Shown piece by piece: positions 17,911 through 27,845 of a stretch of 64,000 nucleotides of DNA. The notes below the pieces were generated by a model. That model had not been told where the DNA came from. It did not search any database and worked only from the letters and a program-made list of their open reading frames with translations. Numbering within the stretch: position 1 is the first letter of the stretch; each line of letters starts with the position of its first letter. Origin of the DNA: Haloprofundus salinisoli. GTDB taxonomy: Archaea > Halobacteriota > Halobacteria > Halobacteriales > Haloferacaceae. The position numbers and the translations under genes are program-made. The stretch lies in assembly GCF_020097815.1 (NCBI RefSeq), contig NZ_CP083663.1, forward strand, positions 1,798,001 to 1,862,000. Reading direction: 5' to 3'.

Positions 17911-18402
17911 ATGCCACGGAGAACGCCCGCCTCGTCGGACGGCGAGAGTCGGTACGGCTTCGAGGAGAGCGGCAGGTCGTTCGCCGATCGACTCGGTCAG
18001 TTCGTCCCCCAACCGCTGGCGCGCCGCGGGTTGTCGATTCGGCTCTCCGTCGAGCGGACCCGCTACGAGCGGGGCGAACCGATCGACCTGACGATCACGA
18101 TACGGAACCAGCTCCCGGTTCCGGTGACGGTGGCGACGCCGAGGCGACGGCTCTGGGGGTGGACCGTCGACGGCCTGCTGGAGGGAAGCGACGAACCGCG
18201 CTATCTGAGCGACAGTCCGGGGTCGTTCGCCTTCCGCGCGAAGGAGACAAAAGTGATCGAACGGACGTGGAGCGGCCGTCTCAAACGCGTCGGCGACCGG
18301 ACGACGTGGGAGCTTCCCGACCCCGGCGTCCACGAGATCGGTGCGTTCGTCGCAACCGGAGACGGTCGCTTGCGTGACACTGTCGAAATCGAGCTCGGAT
18401 GA
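17911..18402 (+). CDS. Hypothetical protein with BsuPI-like beta domain
   Basis: The 163-residue soluble protein has a basic/acidic N-terminal 45 residues, then a beta-rich domain (RYERGEPIDLTITIRNQLPVPVTV, RRRLWGWTVDG, ERTWSGRLKR, LPDPGVHEIGAFVA). That pattern (YxxGexIxLxxxIxN, W-containing strand, PGxYxxxA near the end) resembles the BsuPI/intracellular proteinase inhibitor fold. This is similarity of layout only. It is transcribed towards the dipeptide operon, converging 33 bases before dppF's end. Confidence 0.6.
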   Translation: MPRRTPASSDGESRYGFEESGRSFADRLGQFVPQPLARRGLSIRLSVERTRYERGEPIDLTITIRNQLPVPVTVATPRRRLWGWTVDGLLEGSDEPRYLSDSPGSFAFRAKETKVIERTWSGRLKRVGDRTTWELPDPGVHEIGAFVATGDGRLRDTVEIELG

Positions 18403-18435
18403 GAAAGTGACGCGACGACGGGCGCACGGTCCGTC

Positions 18436-19722
18436 TCAGTCGGCGTTGGCGGTGTTGTCGATGCGTTCGTTGTGGAGGTGACACGCCGCGTGGTGGACGC
18501 CCGTGCCGTACTCCGTCTCGACGGTGTAGTCGGGTTTCTCCTGCGCGCAGATGCTCGGTTCTGCGAACGACTCCCGGAGGAGTTCCTCGGCTTGCTCCCA
18601 CTCGCCGCCGAGCAGCGAGTCGATGGCCGTCTCGACGATGTCACCGGCCTCGCTGCCGGGGACGCCCTGCTCGAAGAACTCGTTTCGCAACTGTCCCTCG
18701 TTCTCAACCTCGAACGTCCGCCGGGTGACCGCCCGCATGAAGCGGCGCACGCCCGCCCACTCGGGTTCGGTCATGTCGTACTGCTCGGGCGCGATGAGTT
18801 TCGGACATCGGGTCCGGAACCGGCAGCCCGACGGCGGGTTGATGGGCGAGGGGACGTCCCCTTCGAGGAGGCCGCGACGACCCTTCACCCGCGGGTCGGG
18901 AACCGGAATCGACCCGAGCAACGCCTGGGTGTACGGGTGCTGGGGGTTCTCGTACAGCTCCTCGGTCTCGGCGAGTTCGACCATCTGGCCGAGGTACATC
19001 ACGGCGACGCGGTCGGAGATGTGCCGGATGACCGAGAGGTCGTGCGCGATAAAGAGGTAGGTGAGGCCGAACTCGTCCTGCAGTTCCTGCATCGTGTTCA
19101 GCACCTGCGCTTGAATCGACACGTCGAGCGCCGACACCGGTTCGTCGCAGACGATGAAGTCGGGGTTGACCGCCAGCGCCCGCGCGAGGTTCACCCGCTG
19201 GCGCTGGCCGCCGGAGAACTGGTGGGGATACCGGTTGTAGTGCTGGGGGTCCAGCCCCACTTTCTCCAGCAGCTCGCGGGCGCGTTCCTCGCGTTCGCCC
19301 TCGTAGAGGCCGTGCGCGCGCATCGGCTCCTCGACGATGGTCCCGATCTTCATCCGGGGGTCGAGGCTGGACTGGGGGTCCTGGAAGATCATCTGCATGT
19401 CTTCGCGCTGCTGGCGCAGCTGCTCCCCGGAGAGGTCGGCGATGTTGCGCCCGTTGAAGTAGACGGCCCCGTCCGTGGGCTCGACGAGCTTCAACACGGT
19501 GCGCGCGAGCGTCGACTTCCCACACCCGGACTCGCCGACGAGCCCCAGCGTCTCGCCGCGTTCGATCTCGAAGGAGACGTCGTCGACGGCTCTCACCTTC
19601 GGCTTCGGGAAGAAGCTGTCGAGCAGCCCCGACCCCTGTGAGTAGTGTTTGGTCAGTCCCTCGATGCGGAGAATCGTCTCGGCCTCTTCTCGCGTGTTCG
19701 TCTTGGTCGTGGTGCTACTCAT
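18436..19722 (-). CDS. dppF: Dipeptide/oligopeptide ABC transporter ATPase (DppF/OppF type)
   Basis: The 428-residue ATPase has Walker [11 protein letters not shown]-loop [11 protein letters not shown], signature FSGGQRQR, Walker [13 protein letters not shown] and H-loop [11 protein letters not shown]. The family's C-terminal region starts at GCRFRTRCP. Here an insert of about 80 residues ([18 protein letters not shown] onward) separates the first cysteine pair from two later cysteines (SICAQ and HHAACH), which makes it longer than usual. The ATG at 19722 overlaps the dppD stop by eight bases, with GGTGAT before it; an ATG 11 codons upstream is less likely. Last gene of the operon. Confidence 0.93.
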   Translation of the reverse strand: MSSTTTKTNTREEAETILRIEGLTKHYSQGSGLLDSFFPKPKVRAVDDVSFEIERGETLGLVGESGCGKSTLARTVLKLVEPTDGAVYFNGRNIADLSGEQLRQQREDMQMIFQDPQSSLDPRMKIGTIVEEPMRAHGLYEGEREERARELLEKVGLDPQHYNRYPHQFSGGQRQRVNLARALAVNPDFIVCDEPVSALDVSIQAQVLNTMQELQDEFGLTYLFIAHDLSVIRHISDRVAVMYLGQMVELAETEELYENPQHPYTQALLGSIPVPDPRVKGRRGLLEGDVPSPINPPSGCRFRTRCPKLIAPEQYDMTEPEWAGVRRFMRAVTRRTFEVENEGQLRNEFFEQGVPGSEAGDIVETAIDSLLGGEWEQAEELLRESFAEPSICAQEKPDYTVETEYGTGVHHAACHLHNERIDNTANAD

Positions 19723-20833
19723 TGGAATCACCTTGTGTTTCGATGATGTCGCCACCGAAGGCGGCGGTCGCCTCCGTGTCCAGCGGTTCGGAGTCCTCGT
19801 AGCCGACGTCCTCGTACTTCACGCAGGAGACGCGGTGCGGGTAGCCCTCCGGTCCGCTGACGTCCTGATAGACGGGTCGCGTCCGGCGACAGACTTCGTG
19901 GGCGTCCGGACAGCGGGTGTGGAACCGACAGCCCGGCGGCGGATTGATAGCCTCCGGCATCACGCCCTTTATCGGATTGAGTTCGTCGACCGTCTCGTCG
20001 GGACGCGGCATCGAGTCGAGCAGCGCCTCCGTGTAGGGGTGTTTCGTCTCGTAGAACAGGTCGTCGACCTCCGCCTGCTCGATGATCTCGCCGAGATACA
20101 TCACGTTGACGCGGTCGCAGATTTCGGCGACGACGCCCATGTCGTGGGTCACCCAGAGGAAACTCGTGCCGTACTTGTCCTGGAGCTCGTCGACGAGGTC
20201 CAGAATCTGGCCCTCAACGGTGACGTCCAGCGCCGTCGTCGGTTCGTCGGCGATGATGAGACTCGGTTCGCAGGAGAGCGCCATCGCGATGAGCACGCGC
20301 TGGCGCATCCCGCCGGAGAACTGGTGGGGATAGCTGTCGTAGCGCTCCTCGGGTTCGGGGATGCCGACCTCCCGGAGCATGTCGACGGCGATCTCCTTGG
20401 CCTCCGTTCCGGAGACATCGCGGTTGATCTCGATGAACTCCCTCAGTTGGCTGCCGACGGTGAATACGGGGTTGAGCGCCTCCATCGGGTCCTGGAAGAT
20501 GATGGCGATCTCGTTGCCGCGAATCTCCTCGCGCATCTGCTTGTTCGACAGCATCTCGTCGGAGGGGCGGCGCTCGCCGTCCGGGCCCTCCTCGAAGTCG
20601 AGGATGACCTTGTCGCGGTACTTGACCGTCCCGCCGACGACTTCGCCGGGTTCCTCGACGAGCCGCATGATCGAACTCGTGGCGACGGATTTGCCCGCGC
20701 CGGACTCGCCGACGAGGCCGACGAGCTCTCCTTCGTTCACCGTGAAGCTGATGCCGTCCACCGCGCGGACGACACCCTCCTCGGTGAAGAACTGTGTCTG
20801 CAAGTTTTCGACGGTGAGTAGTGGGTCTGCCAT
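19715..20833 (-). CDS. dppD: Dipeptide/oligopeptide ABC transporter ATPase (DppD/OppD type)
   Basis: The 372-residue ATPase has Walker [11 protein letters not shown]-loop [11 protein letters not shown], signature FSGGMRQR, Walker [13 protein letters not shown] and H-loop [11 protein letters not shown]. The C-terminal peptide-transporter domain carries four cysteines ([15 protein letters not shown], then RVSC), the arrangement that in some characterised DppD proteins holds a [4Fe-4S] cluster. It pairs with DppF to power import. It overlaps dppC by one base. Confidence 0.94.
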   Translation of the reverse strand: MADPLLTVENLQTQFFTEEGVVRAVDGISFTVNEGELVGLVGESGAGKSVATSSIMRLVEEPGEVVGGTVKYRDKVILDFEEGPDGERRPSDEMLSNKQMREEIRGNEIAIIFQDPMEALNPVFTVGSQLREFIEINRDVSGTEAKEIAVDMLREVGIPEPEERYDSYPHQFSGGMRQRVLIAMALSCEPSLIIADEPTTALDVTVEGQILDLVDELQDKYGTSFLWVTHDMGVVAEICDRVNVMYLGEIIEQAEVDDLFYETKHPYTEALLDSMPRPDETVDELNPIKGVMPEAINPPPGCRFHTRCPDAHEVCRRTRPVYQDVSGPEGYPHRVSCVKYEDVGYEDSEPLDTEATAAFGGDIIETQGDSNE

Positions 20834-21834
20834 CAGTTGTTGATCCGTGGGTCGAGTGCGTCTCTCAGGCCGTCACCGACGAGGTTGAAGCCGACCACCG
20901 TGATGAGGATAGCGATGCCGGGCCAGATGCTGAACCACGGGTCCGGCAGCAGGTACTGCCGGGACGCCGAGAGCATCTGCCCCCACGAGGGCGTCGGGGG
21001 CTGTGCGCCGTAGCCGAGAAACGAGAGACCGGCGATGATGAGGATGTTGATGCCGACCTGCAGCGTCGCCTGCACGAGTACCGGCGCGAAACTGTTCGGG
21101 ACGATGTGTCTGAGGATGATGTTTCTGTCGCGTACGCCAGCGGCTCTCGCCGCCTCGATGTAATCTTCCTCGCGGACGCTCAGCACCCGCGAGCGGATGA
21201 GGCGTGCGAACGTCGGAATCGTGGCGATGCCGACGCCGACCATCGCGAACGTGAGGTTGCGCCCGAAGGCGGCCATGAACGCGATAACGAGCACGAGAAA
21301 CGGGATGGCGAACAGGGTCTCGGCGGCGCGCATCAGCGCGTCGTCGATCCAGCCGCCGTAGTAGCCGGCGACCGCGCCGACGAGCGTCCCCAGCACCAGC
21401 GCGATGCCGGTGGAGACGATGCCGACCGTGATGGCGATGCGCGTGCCGTAGAACAGGCGGACGGCGATGTCACGGCCGCGGTGGTCGGTGCCGAGCGGGT
21501 GTTCGAGCGTTCCGGGCGTCATCGGGTAGATCTCGTTAGTTAGCCCGTACGGCGGGAGCAGAATCTCCGCCTGCGAGGGGTCCCGGTTGGGGTGGTACCA
21601 GAACGTCTCCGCGAACCAGAAGTCGAGGAAGACGCCGTCGACGTACGCGAACAGCGCGATGGCGGTCATGATCGCGACGATGACTAGCCCGGTCAGCGCC
21701 GTCGGGTCGCGTTTGATCTGCGAGACGGTGTACCAGAGGCCGACGCGGGCCTCGAACTCGTCGTCCTGCGGTTCGTCGGCCGCGCCACCGTCCGGGCCGT
21801 CGATTTTCTGTGGAGTAGATGTGTCGGGTGCCAT
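20833..21834 (-). CDS. dppC: Dipeptide/oligopeptide ABC transporter permease (DppC type)
   Basis: The 333-residue permease has an acidic N-terminal tail, a first helix at about 45-66, a large external loop and five further helices. The ATPase-coupling EAA loop is YIEAARAAGVRDRNIILRHI, and LGTDHRGRDIAVRLFYGTR is the usual DppC motif. It works with DppB as the membrane channel. Its stop overlaps the dppD start by one base, and it begins two bases after dppB. Confidence 0.93.
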   Translation of the reverse strand: MAPDTSTPQKIDGPDGGAADEPQDDEFEARVGLWYTVSQIKRDPTALTGLVIVAIMTAIALFAYVDGVFLDFWFAETFWYHPNRDPSQAEILLPPYGLTNEIYPMTPGTLEHPLGTDHRGRDIAVRLFYGTRIAITVGIVSTGIALVLGTLVGAVAGYYGGWIDDALMRAAETLFAIPFLVLVIAFMAAFGRNLTFAMVGVGIATIPTFARLIRSRVLSVREEDYIEAARAAGVRDRNIILRHIVPNSFAPVLVQATLQVGINILIIAGLSFLGYGAQPPTPSWGQMLSASRQYLLPDPWFSIWPGIAILITVVGFNLVGDGLRDALDPRINN

Positions 21835-21836
21835 GG

Positions 21837-22835
21837 TCAGTCACCTCCGTCGAAGGAGACTCTCGGGTCGACGTACGCATACGAGAGGTCCGTGATGATG
21901 ACGCCGACGACGAAGACGACACCGAACATCAGCGTCGTCCCCATCACCAAGAGGAAGTCCTGGTTCTGAATCGCCGTAATGACGAGCCGTCCCATTCCGT
22001 TGATGGAGAAGACGGTCTCGGTCAGGACAGCGCCGCCCAGCGCCGTCGTCAGTTGGAGACCGACGATGGTGATGAGCGGGAGCTGTGCGTTGCGGAAGGC
22101 GTGCTTGCGGAGAATTTTCCCCTCGCTGACGCCGTACGCGCGGGCGAGTTTGACGTACTCTTCGCCCAGCACTTCGAGCATCGAGGAGCGCTCGATGCGG
22201 GTGAACGCCGCCATCTGGAGCGTGCCGAGCGTGATGGTCGGCAGTATCAGATGTTGAATGGCGGTGATGATGACGTCTATCTGATTAGACGCCCCGTCGA
22301 CCGTCGCTGGGGCGGCCCACGGCATCACCAGACTCGTCGCCGGAAGCACGTTGAGGTTGTACGAGAAGATGATGATGAGCATCAGGCCGATCCAAAAGGA
22401 CGGCGTGCTGACGCCCAGCAGGGCGACGACGCGCGAGACGTGGTCGGCAGGCTTGTTCCGACGCTTCGCGGAAATGACCCCCAGCGGCACCGCGGTAGCG
22501 AGCGCGAACGAGAAGCTCGACACTATGAGCAGCATCGTCACGGGCAGACGCTCCATGATCTTCTGCGTCACGGGTACGCTGTAGTAGAGGCTCTCACCGA
22601 GGTCGAGGCGGATAACGTCGAAGAGGTAGTTGAAGTACCGAACGTACAGTGGTTGGTCGAGGCCGAACTTCGCTCGGATGGCTTCGGCCTGCTGTGCACT
22701 CGGCGACGGGCCGAGCATGATGCTCACCGGGTCCCCCGGGATCGCATCGGTCAAAAGGAACGTAATAGTCACGACTCCGAGCAGGACGGGGACCGCCTGG
22801 AGGAGCCGACCGATCGTGTATCTGAGTCTACTCAT
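21837..22835 (-). CDS. dppB: Dipeptide/oligopeptide ABC transporter permease (DppB type)
   Basis: The 332-residue permease has six helices. Its N-terminal block (LRYTIGRLLQAVPVLLGVVTITFLL) and coupling loop (YVKLARAYGVSEGKILRKHA) are typical of DppB/OppB. The external part contains IPGDPVSIMLGP. It follows dppA after a gap of about 100 bases and starts the tightly packed B-C-D-F block. Confidence 0.93.
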   Translation of the reverse strand: MSRLRYTIGRLLQAVPVLLGVVTITFLLTDAIPGDPVSIMLGPSPSAQQAEAIRAKFGLDQPLYVRYFNYLFDVIRLDLGESLYYSVPVTQKIMERLPVTMLLIVSSFSFALATAVPLGVISAKRRNKPADHVSRVVALLGVSTPSFWIGLMLIIIFSYNLNVLPATSLVMPWAAPATVDGASNQIDVIITAIQHLILPTITLGTLQMAAFTRIERSSMLEVLGEEYVKLARAYGVSEGKILRKHAFRNAQLPLITIVGLQLTTALGGAVLTETVFSINGMGRLVITAIQNQDFLLVMGTTLMFGVVFVVGVIITDLSYAYVDPRVSFDGGD

Positions 22836-22939
22836 TGCTGTCTGTCATCCCTGATTGCAGCCTGCGGCAGTACGGTTGTGAATGGTTTCCACGGCAAGTA
22901 TCGAAATACTGAGCGAAAGAGACTCGGGCTGTAGCGAGT

Positions 22940-24613
22940 CTACTTGTCGACCGAGACGTTGTTGTGGTTCGACGAGAGGTGGAAGCTGTCCACCGGGTGC
23001 GACGTGAAGTCGTTGACGTAGTCTTTCACGCCGTAGCTGTTCTTGAGGTTGTACGCCGGCAGGTGCGCGCGGTCTTCGAGGACCGTCGTGATCCCTTCGG
23101 TGTACAGCTGTTTGCGCTGCTCCTGGTCGGCCATCTCGCGGGCCTGGACGAACTTCTGGGTCGCCTCCGCCGCGCGGTCGCTGGAGTCGTGGTAGAACGT
23201 CCCGTCGGTGACGCCGAGGGTGTCCTCGGTCGCGCCGAACATGTAGTAGGTGAACGCGTCGGGGTCGGGCGTGCCGGACCACCCGAGCGTGTACATGTTG
23301 TAGTCGTCCTCGCTGCCGGAGACGTACTGGTCGAGGAAGGCACCCCAGTCGAGCCGCTGGACTTCGGCGTTGAAGCCGGCTTCCTGCAGCCCGTTCGACA
23401 CCGTCGTGCCGATCTGTTCACGCTTGTCGTCCGGCGGGACGATGATGCGCCACGAGTAGTCCTGGCTGACGCCGGCCTCCTCGAAGAGCTGTTGGGCCTG
23501 CTCGATGTCCTTGCCGTGCGGGATCTGCTCCCACTGACTGACGTCGAAGCCCCACTCGTCGGCGAGCGCCTGCGGGAGCGGGCTGTACTGCCGGAGACCG
23601 GTCGGCTCGACGAAGTTCGAGACCGCCTGGTCCATGTCGAAGCAGTAGTCGACCGCTTCGCGGACTTTGGGGTCCGTCGTCGGACCTTCCGCGCAGTTGA
23701 ACGCCATGTAGAAGTAACCGATACCCGGCACTTCGTCGATGCTGGCGTCCTGAATCTGTTCGACCGAGGAGTACAGCTGCGGCGGGATCTCCTCGATGAT
23801 GTCGTTCTCGCCGTTGCGAAGCGTCGTCACGCGGGTCGTCGCCTCCTCGACGGGGACGAACTCGACTTGGGCGAGGTTCGGCATCTGGTCGCCCCAGTAG
23901 TCGTCGTAGCGGCTGATACGGACGAACTGGCCTTCCTGCCAGTCGTCGAACTGGAACGGACCGGAGCCGACGGGCTTGCTCGTGTTGAACGCGTCTTTGT
24001 CGTTCTCGCGGACCGACTTCGGGACGATGCTCCACGCGAGCGTCGTCTCGAACGCGCCGTAGGGGTACTTGAGGTTGAAGACGGCCGTCTTCTCGTCGGG
24101 CGTGTCGATGGACTCGACCATGTTCACCTCGGAGGCGTTCTGCGTCTCCTCGTTGACCGGTGCCTCGAAGGAGTACTTCACGTCCTCGGAGGTGACGGGG
24201 TCACCGTTCTGGAACGTCGCGTTCTCGGCGATCTGGACCGTATACTGCGTACCGTCGCCGTTGACTTCCGGTTCGCCGGCCGCGAGCGCGGGGACGAGAC
24301 CGGTCGACTCGTTGTACTCGTAGAGGCCCTCGAAGATGTTCTGTGCGACCTGCTGGGAGGGAACGTCGTTGAGCATGATGGGGTCGAACTCGAGGGGACT
24401 CTTGACGAGACCCATCTTGAGCTGACCGCCTTGGGAGGCCTGTCCGTCGCCGGAGCCGCCACCGCTCTGGTTGCCGTCGCCGCTCTGGTTACCGCCGGTG
24501 TCGTCGCCGCCACCGCCGCCTGAGCAGCCTGCTACGCTTGCGATACCTGCGACGCCGAGACCCTGCAGCATCCGACGTCGGTTGATCAGTTGGGAGTTGT
24601 TATCTTTCGTCAT
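22940..24613 (-). CDS. dppA: Dipeptide/oligopeptide substrate-binding lipoprotein (SBP family 5)
   Basis: The 557-residue protein has a Tat lipoprotein signal: NRRRMLQGLGVAGIASVAGC, with the lipobox Cys near residue 30, followed by a Gly/Asp/Ser linker. The mature part is a family 5 extracellular solute-binding protein (ANIFEGLYEYNESTGLVPALA, FQNGDPVTSEDVKYSFE, FNLKYPYGAFETTL). It captures peptides or a similar solute outside the cell for DppBCDF. Substrate specificity cannot be read from sequence, and nickel or sugar-oligomer uptake also occurs in this family. Confidence 0.93.
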   Translation of the reverse strand: MTKDNNSQLINRRRMLQGLGVAGIASVAGCSGGGGGDDTGGNQSGDGNQSGGGSGDGQASQGGQLKMGLVKSPLEFDPIMLNDVPSQQVAQNIFEGLYEYNESTGLVPALAAGEPEVNGDGTQYTVQIAENATFQNGDPVTSEDVKYSFEAPVNEETQNASEVNMVESIDTPDEKTAVFNLKYPYGAFETTLAWSIVPKSVRENDKDAFNTSKPVGSGPFQFDDWQEGQFVRISRYDDYWGDQMPNLAQVEFVPVEEATTRVTTLRNGENDIIEEIPPQLYSSVEQIQDASIDEVPGIGYFYMAFNCAEGPTTDPKVREAVDYCFDMDQAVSNFVEPTGLRQYSPLPQALADEWGFDVSQWEQIPHGKDIEQAQQLFEEAGVSQDYSWRIIVPPDDKREQIGTTVSNGLQEAGFNAEVQRLDWGAFLDQYVSGSEDDYNMYTLGWSGTPDPDAFTYYMFGATEDTLGVTDGTFYHDSSDRAAEATQKFVQAREMADQEQRKQLYTEGITTVLEDRAHLPAYNLKNSYGVKDYVNDFTSHPVDSFHLSSNHNNVSVDK

Positions 24614-25057
24614 GCGCTGTCACATCACTCGCGAAGGATACCAGTTCGTCTTTGCCGATTATATAAATACCTAACGCTCCGAAGACGTATCTCTCAACAG
24701 AGTTTAACAATAAGGTCCAGTTTTGGACGATTGTAGGTTCCCGGCCACGTCAGTTGTCGTTTCGTATTCTAAATGGTTCTACAGGTTGCCTCTTTTCGAC
24801 TCTCGTTCGGTTGTTTCCCCCGAGTTACCGGCATTGTAACCGTTGATTGAACCGAAGCAAGGCGATGTTCCGACCGAACGGTGACTACTAATCGGGTTGT
24901 AGGCCGAAAAATTCAACCACAGTTGTTTGTGGGCCCATCGAGCCACGGCCCGGGCAGGGGCGAGACCCGCAGGCGAGATCCGCCGACGAACACCGGGGAA
25001 CGACAGCGCCACGCGGCGAGTAGACAGACCCAAGGCGACTCCGCCGTCACCTCCGGT
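24614..25057. promoter_or_regulatory. Divergent control region between dppA and trmY
   Basis: For dppA, the minus-strand TATA element GGTATTTATATAA (core 24659-24667) lies about 50 bases before the ATG, and GAGTGATGTG in the leader can serve as ribosome binding site. Towards trmY an A-rich box (GAAAAATTC, about 24906-24914) is the best candidate, leaving a leader of about 120 bases. No convincing gene lies in these 444 bases. Confidence 0.55.
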
Positions 25058-25654
25058 ATGCGTCAGTTCGTCATTATCGGGCACGACGCCCCCACGACCT
25101 CGGAGTTCTCGCTGGACGACATCGCCGGCGGCGCGGGTCGTCTTGACGTCCTCTGTCGGTGCGTCAACTCCGCGTTCTTCCTCTCGCACGCGATCCGTGA
25201 GGACGTCCGGACCCACCTCGTCCTCGGCGACGAGTACACGGTTCGCTTCGAGGGCTCCGAACTCCGGCGGTTGAATCCCGACGAGCGGAGCACCGCGGCG
25301 TTGATTCGGAAGGCGCTCGACGCACGCGAGGAAGCTATCGGACACATGCCCGCCGAGAGCAGCCCGGGCGTCTCGCTCTACCGTATGGGGTTCGAGGCGA
25401 CGCTCGACGCCGTCGCCGCCGAGTCGACGGTGATGCAACTCCACGAGGGCGGCACCCCCGTCGTCGACGTCGACCCGCCCGAAAACCCCGCGTTCGTCCT
25501 CTCGGATCACCACGACTTCACCGACGAGGAGGCGTCGCTTCTCGACGCCGTCGCGGACGAACGCGTGCGTCTCGGACCGAGAGTCCTCCACGCCGACCAC
25601 GCCATCACCGTGGCGCACAGCTACCTCGACACCGAGGGCTACTCCCGATACTGA
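25058..25654 (+). CDS. trmY: tRNA (pseudouridine(54)-N(1))-methyltransferase TrmY
   Basis: The 198-residue SPOUT-class enzyme methylates pseudouridine 54 in the T loop of archaeal tRNAs, using S-adenosylmethionine. The start [21 protein letters not shown] and the block [16 protein letters not shown] are characteristic, and the C-terminal part [22 protein letters not shown] forms the cofactor knot. ATG 25058 gives the family N-terminus although the frame is open upstream. The downstream zinc-finger gene overlaps its stop by one base. Confidence 0.92.
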   Translation: MRQFVIIGHDAPTTSEFSLDDIAGGAGRLDVLCRCVNSAFFLSHAIREDVRTHLVLGDEYTVRFEGSELRRLNPDERSTAALIRKALDAREEAIGHMPAESSPGVSLYRMGFEATLDAVAAESTVMQLHEGGTPVVDVDPPENPAFVLSDHHDFTDEEASLLDAVADERVRLGPRVLHADHAITVAHSYLDTEGYSRY

Positions 25655-26025
25655 TGCCCCCGAGACGAGACGGTGCCGGGGGCAGCGAGCTCGACGACCG
25701 GTTCGACGTCCCCCTCCGCGGCGTCGGCGTCGACGCCGAGACGCGGTGCGAGCACTACGACACCGACCAGGACGTCATCGCTATCGAGTTCCCGTGCTGC
25801 GGCGTTTACCACCCGTGTTTCGAGTGCCACGAAGCGCTCGCAGACCACGACCCGCGGCGGTGGCCCGCCGACCAGTTCGACGAACCCGCGGTGCTGTGTG
25901 GCGTCTGCGGAGAACGTCTCTCGGTCGCGGCGTACCTCGACTCCGACCACACCTGCCCCGCCTGTGCGGCGGCGTTCAACCCTGGGTGTGCCTCGCATGC
26001 GCACCTGTACTTCGACACGGAGTGA
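25654..26025 (+). CDS. CHY-type zinc finger protein
   Basis: The 123-residue protein holds a CHY zinc finger: CEHYDTDQDVIAIEFPCC, then CFECHEALADH, CGVCGERLS and a final CPACAAAFNPGC. These cysteines and histidines could bind about three zinc ions. CHY domains occur in Pirh2-type ubiquitin ligases and in Hot13/Helper-of-Tim proteins; the archaeal role is unknown. Its ATG overlaps the trmY stop (TGATG), so the two are translated together. Confidence 0.88.
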   Translation: MPPRRDGAGGSELDDRFDVPLRGVGVDAETRCEHYDTDQDVIAIEFPCCGVYHPCFECHEALADHDPRRWPADQFDEPAVLCGVCGERLSVAAYLDSDHTCPACAAAFNPGCASHAHLYFDTE

Positions 26026-26048
26026 CGCGGTTTTCCCTTCTTTCGCAA

Positions 26049-26057
26049 CCCTTAAAC
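26049..26057 (+). promoter_or_regulatory. TATA box of the tRNA-Pro gene
   Basis: CCCTTAAAC lies about 28 bases before the first tRNA base, the expected distance for an archaeal TATA/BRE element. Confidence 0.6.
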
Positions 26058-26082
26058 ATCGCCCCGGGCAACTCAGTCGTGC

Positions 26083-26155
26083 GGGCCGGTGGGGTAGCTT
26101 GGTATCCTTCGGCCTTCGGGTGGCCGTAACCGCAGTTCGAATCTGCGCCGGCCCA
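26083..26155 (+). tRNA. tRNA-Pro (anticodon CGG)
   Basis: The 73-base gene folds as a full cloverleaf. The acceptor GGGCCGG (26083-26089) pairs with CCGGCCC (26148-26154), discriminator A at 26155. Anticodon stem CGGCC/GGCCG encloses loop TTCGGGT, so the anticodon is CGG at 26117-26119 (reads CCG, proline). T stem CGCAG/CTGCG encloses TTCGAAT. The D arm keeps A14, GG and A21, with a G-U pair and one mismatch. CCA is not encoded and no intron is present. Confidence 0.95.
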
Positions 26156-26454
26156 CTTCTCCCGCATTTCGTACCGACGAACCTGCACAGTTCGGTTAAC
26201 CACCGGATAGGCGTGTTTTTGGTGTACTTTCGATTTCGTTAGGACGCTCATACGTTCCACAGGGAGTGTCTGTCGTCGTTCAGTCGGTCTGACACCGACG
26301 AGGAGAGTCGAAACGCCCGTGTCTGACGGGGTCACCCAACCTCTGGAAAATCTCGAACAAAGCAGGTGTTTAGAGATGAGTAATTGAGTAATGTTGGGCG
26401 TACCAGGTGAAAATCAACAATACATTAATGTTTTTTAGAATTGAATGGGAGAAT
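26156..26454. other. Gene-free stretch with promoter of the ATP-grasp gene
   Basis: No convincing gene is seen in these 299 bases, and no copy of the tRNA 3' end that would indicate an attachment site. The last 40 bases are AT-rich (ACATTAATG, TTTTTTAGAATTG) and place a TATA-like element about 25-30 bases before the ATG at 26455. Confidence 0.5.
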
Positions 26455-27669
26455 ATGGACGAAGGCTGTGGGACGAAGGAATCGGCGTTGATTCCCACCG
26501 GACTCGGACCGTCGCGTACGTATCCGACGATACGGTCGCTCGGACGTCGGGGGATCAACACCATCGTCGCGTCGGAGCACGACAACCCACCGGTGTTCGC
26601 CTCTCGGCACTGCGGGGAGCGCCTCTCGGTCCCGGCCCCGGAGGTCGACCTCGTCGGTTACAAAAACGCCCTTCTGGGTCTCGCGTCGCGGCCGGACGTT
26701 CGGACCATCGTCCCGTCACGCGAAGAGGACGCGTACGTCCTCTCGCGCTACAGAGACGAGTTCGACGAAGTCGTCGACATGGTCGTGCCCTCGTTCGAGG
26801 TGCTCCAACGTTCGCAGGACAGGCTTCAGTTGACCGCCGCCGCGGAGAAAGCGGGCGTGCCGGTGCCGGAGACGCGACTGCTCAGCGAGGTGGACGACTG
26901 GGAGCCCGAACTGATCATCAAATCCCGGTACAACCTCCTCGCGGACGGCTACGTCGACGGGTACGCGCCGGAGGAATCCTCGAAAGTCAAGAGCATCAAA
27001 CATCTCTCGCCGGGCGAACATCCCGACGTCGACGCCATCCTCGAGGAGATGGAACACGACCCCATCGTCCAGGAGTACGTGGCGAGCTCCGACGAGTACA
27101 TGTTCGCCGGACTGTACGACCACGGCGAACCGCTGGCGACGTTCCAGCACCGCCAGATTCGGGGCGACTCCTACGTCGGCGGCGGCGGCGTCTACCGGAA
27201 GTCCGTCTACATCGAGGAGCTCGAACAGGTGGCGAACGACCTGCTGAGCCAGCTCGACTGGCACGGCCTCGCGTGCGTGGAGTATATGCGTGACGCCGAG
27301 ACCGGCGAGTTCAAACTTACCGAGATAAACCCGCGAATGTGGCAGTCGCTCCCGGCGACGGTCCACGCGGGCGCGGACTTCCCGTACTACTACTGGCAGG
27401 CGGCGACCGGCCAAGCCGACCGTATCGACCCGGGATACGACATCGACAGCGGGAGTCACTCGCTCCGGGGCGAGCTCGGCTACGTACTCAGCCTCTTTCG
27501 AGACGAGTCCCCGCACGTGGAACGACCGTCGCTCGGCGCGACGGCCAGAGAGCTGCTCTCGTCGTTCTGCGAGGACCCGTATTTCGACTACACGCACGTC
27601 GACGACCTCGGCCTGTTCGTCAGCGGTGCGAACCGGATGCTCCGAAACCGACTCCGAAGCTCCGGCTGA
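26455..27669 (+). CDS. ATP-grasp family carboxylate-amine ligase
   Basis: The 404-residue protein has the three-domain ATP-grasp layout. A Rossmann-like N-terminus (LIPTGLGPSRTYPTIRSLGRRGI) comes first. A central ATP-binding part follows (LIIKSRYNLL as the lysine strand, IVQEYVASSDEYMFAGLYDHG), then a C-terminal metal-binding part (FKLTEINPRMWQSLP, with the Glu and Asn expected to bind magnesium). Such enzymes join a carboxylate to an amine through an acyl phosphate. The closest general resemblance is to CarB/D-aspartate-ligase-like proteins; the substrate is unknown. ATG 26455 follows GGGAGA and is preferred over a start 16 codons upstream. Confidence 0.82.
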   Translation: MDEGCGTKESALIPTGLGPSRTYPTIRSLGRRGINTIVASEHDNPPVFASRHCGERLSVPAPEVDLVGYKNALLGLASRPDVRTIVPSREEDAYVLSRYRDEFDEVVDMVVPSFEVLQRSQDRLQLTAAAEKAGVPVPETRLLSEVDDWEPELIIKSRYNLLADGYVDGYAPEESSKVKSIKHLSPGEHPDVDAILEEMEHDPIVQEYVASSDEYMFAGLYDHGEPLATFQHRQIRGDSYVGGGGVYRKSVYIEELEQVANDLLSQLDWHGLACVEYMRDAETGEFKLTEINPRMWQSLPATVHAGADFPYYYWQAATGQADRIDPGYDIDSGSHSLRGELGYVLSLFRDESPHVERPSLGATARELLSSFCEDPYFDYTHVDDLGLFVSGANRMLRNRLRSSG

Positions 27670-27845
27670 GCGTCGAACGCGCCGCCGGGCCACAACGTAG
27701 CCCGTGACGGATGCGAACCGCCTCGCCGCTCTCCGGCGTCGTCCTCCCGCGGGACGAGCGACGATAATCGACACGCCGAACACGGGACTCCCACGCCGCT
27801 GCCCGAACGTTCATCGTGATCCCCGCAACAGATATCTGTACTTCG

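Noticed and set aside
22964-24523. Plus-strand open frame of 519 codons opposite dppA
   Set aside because: It is the complement of a clear solute-binding protein; repeated RR, VV and DD composition is typical of a shadow.
26083-26454. tRNA-Pro as an integration site for a mobile element
   Set aside because: No integrase gene and no second copy of the tRNA 3' end were seen nearby.
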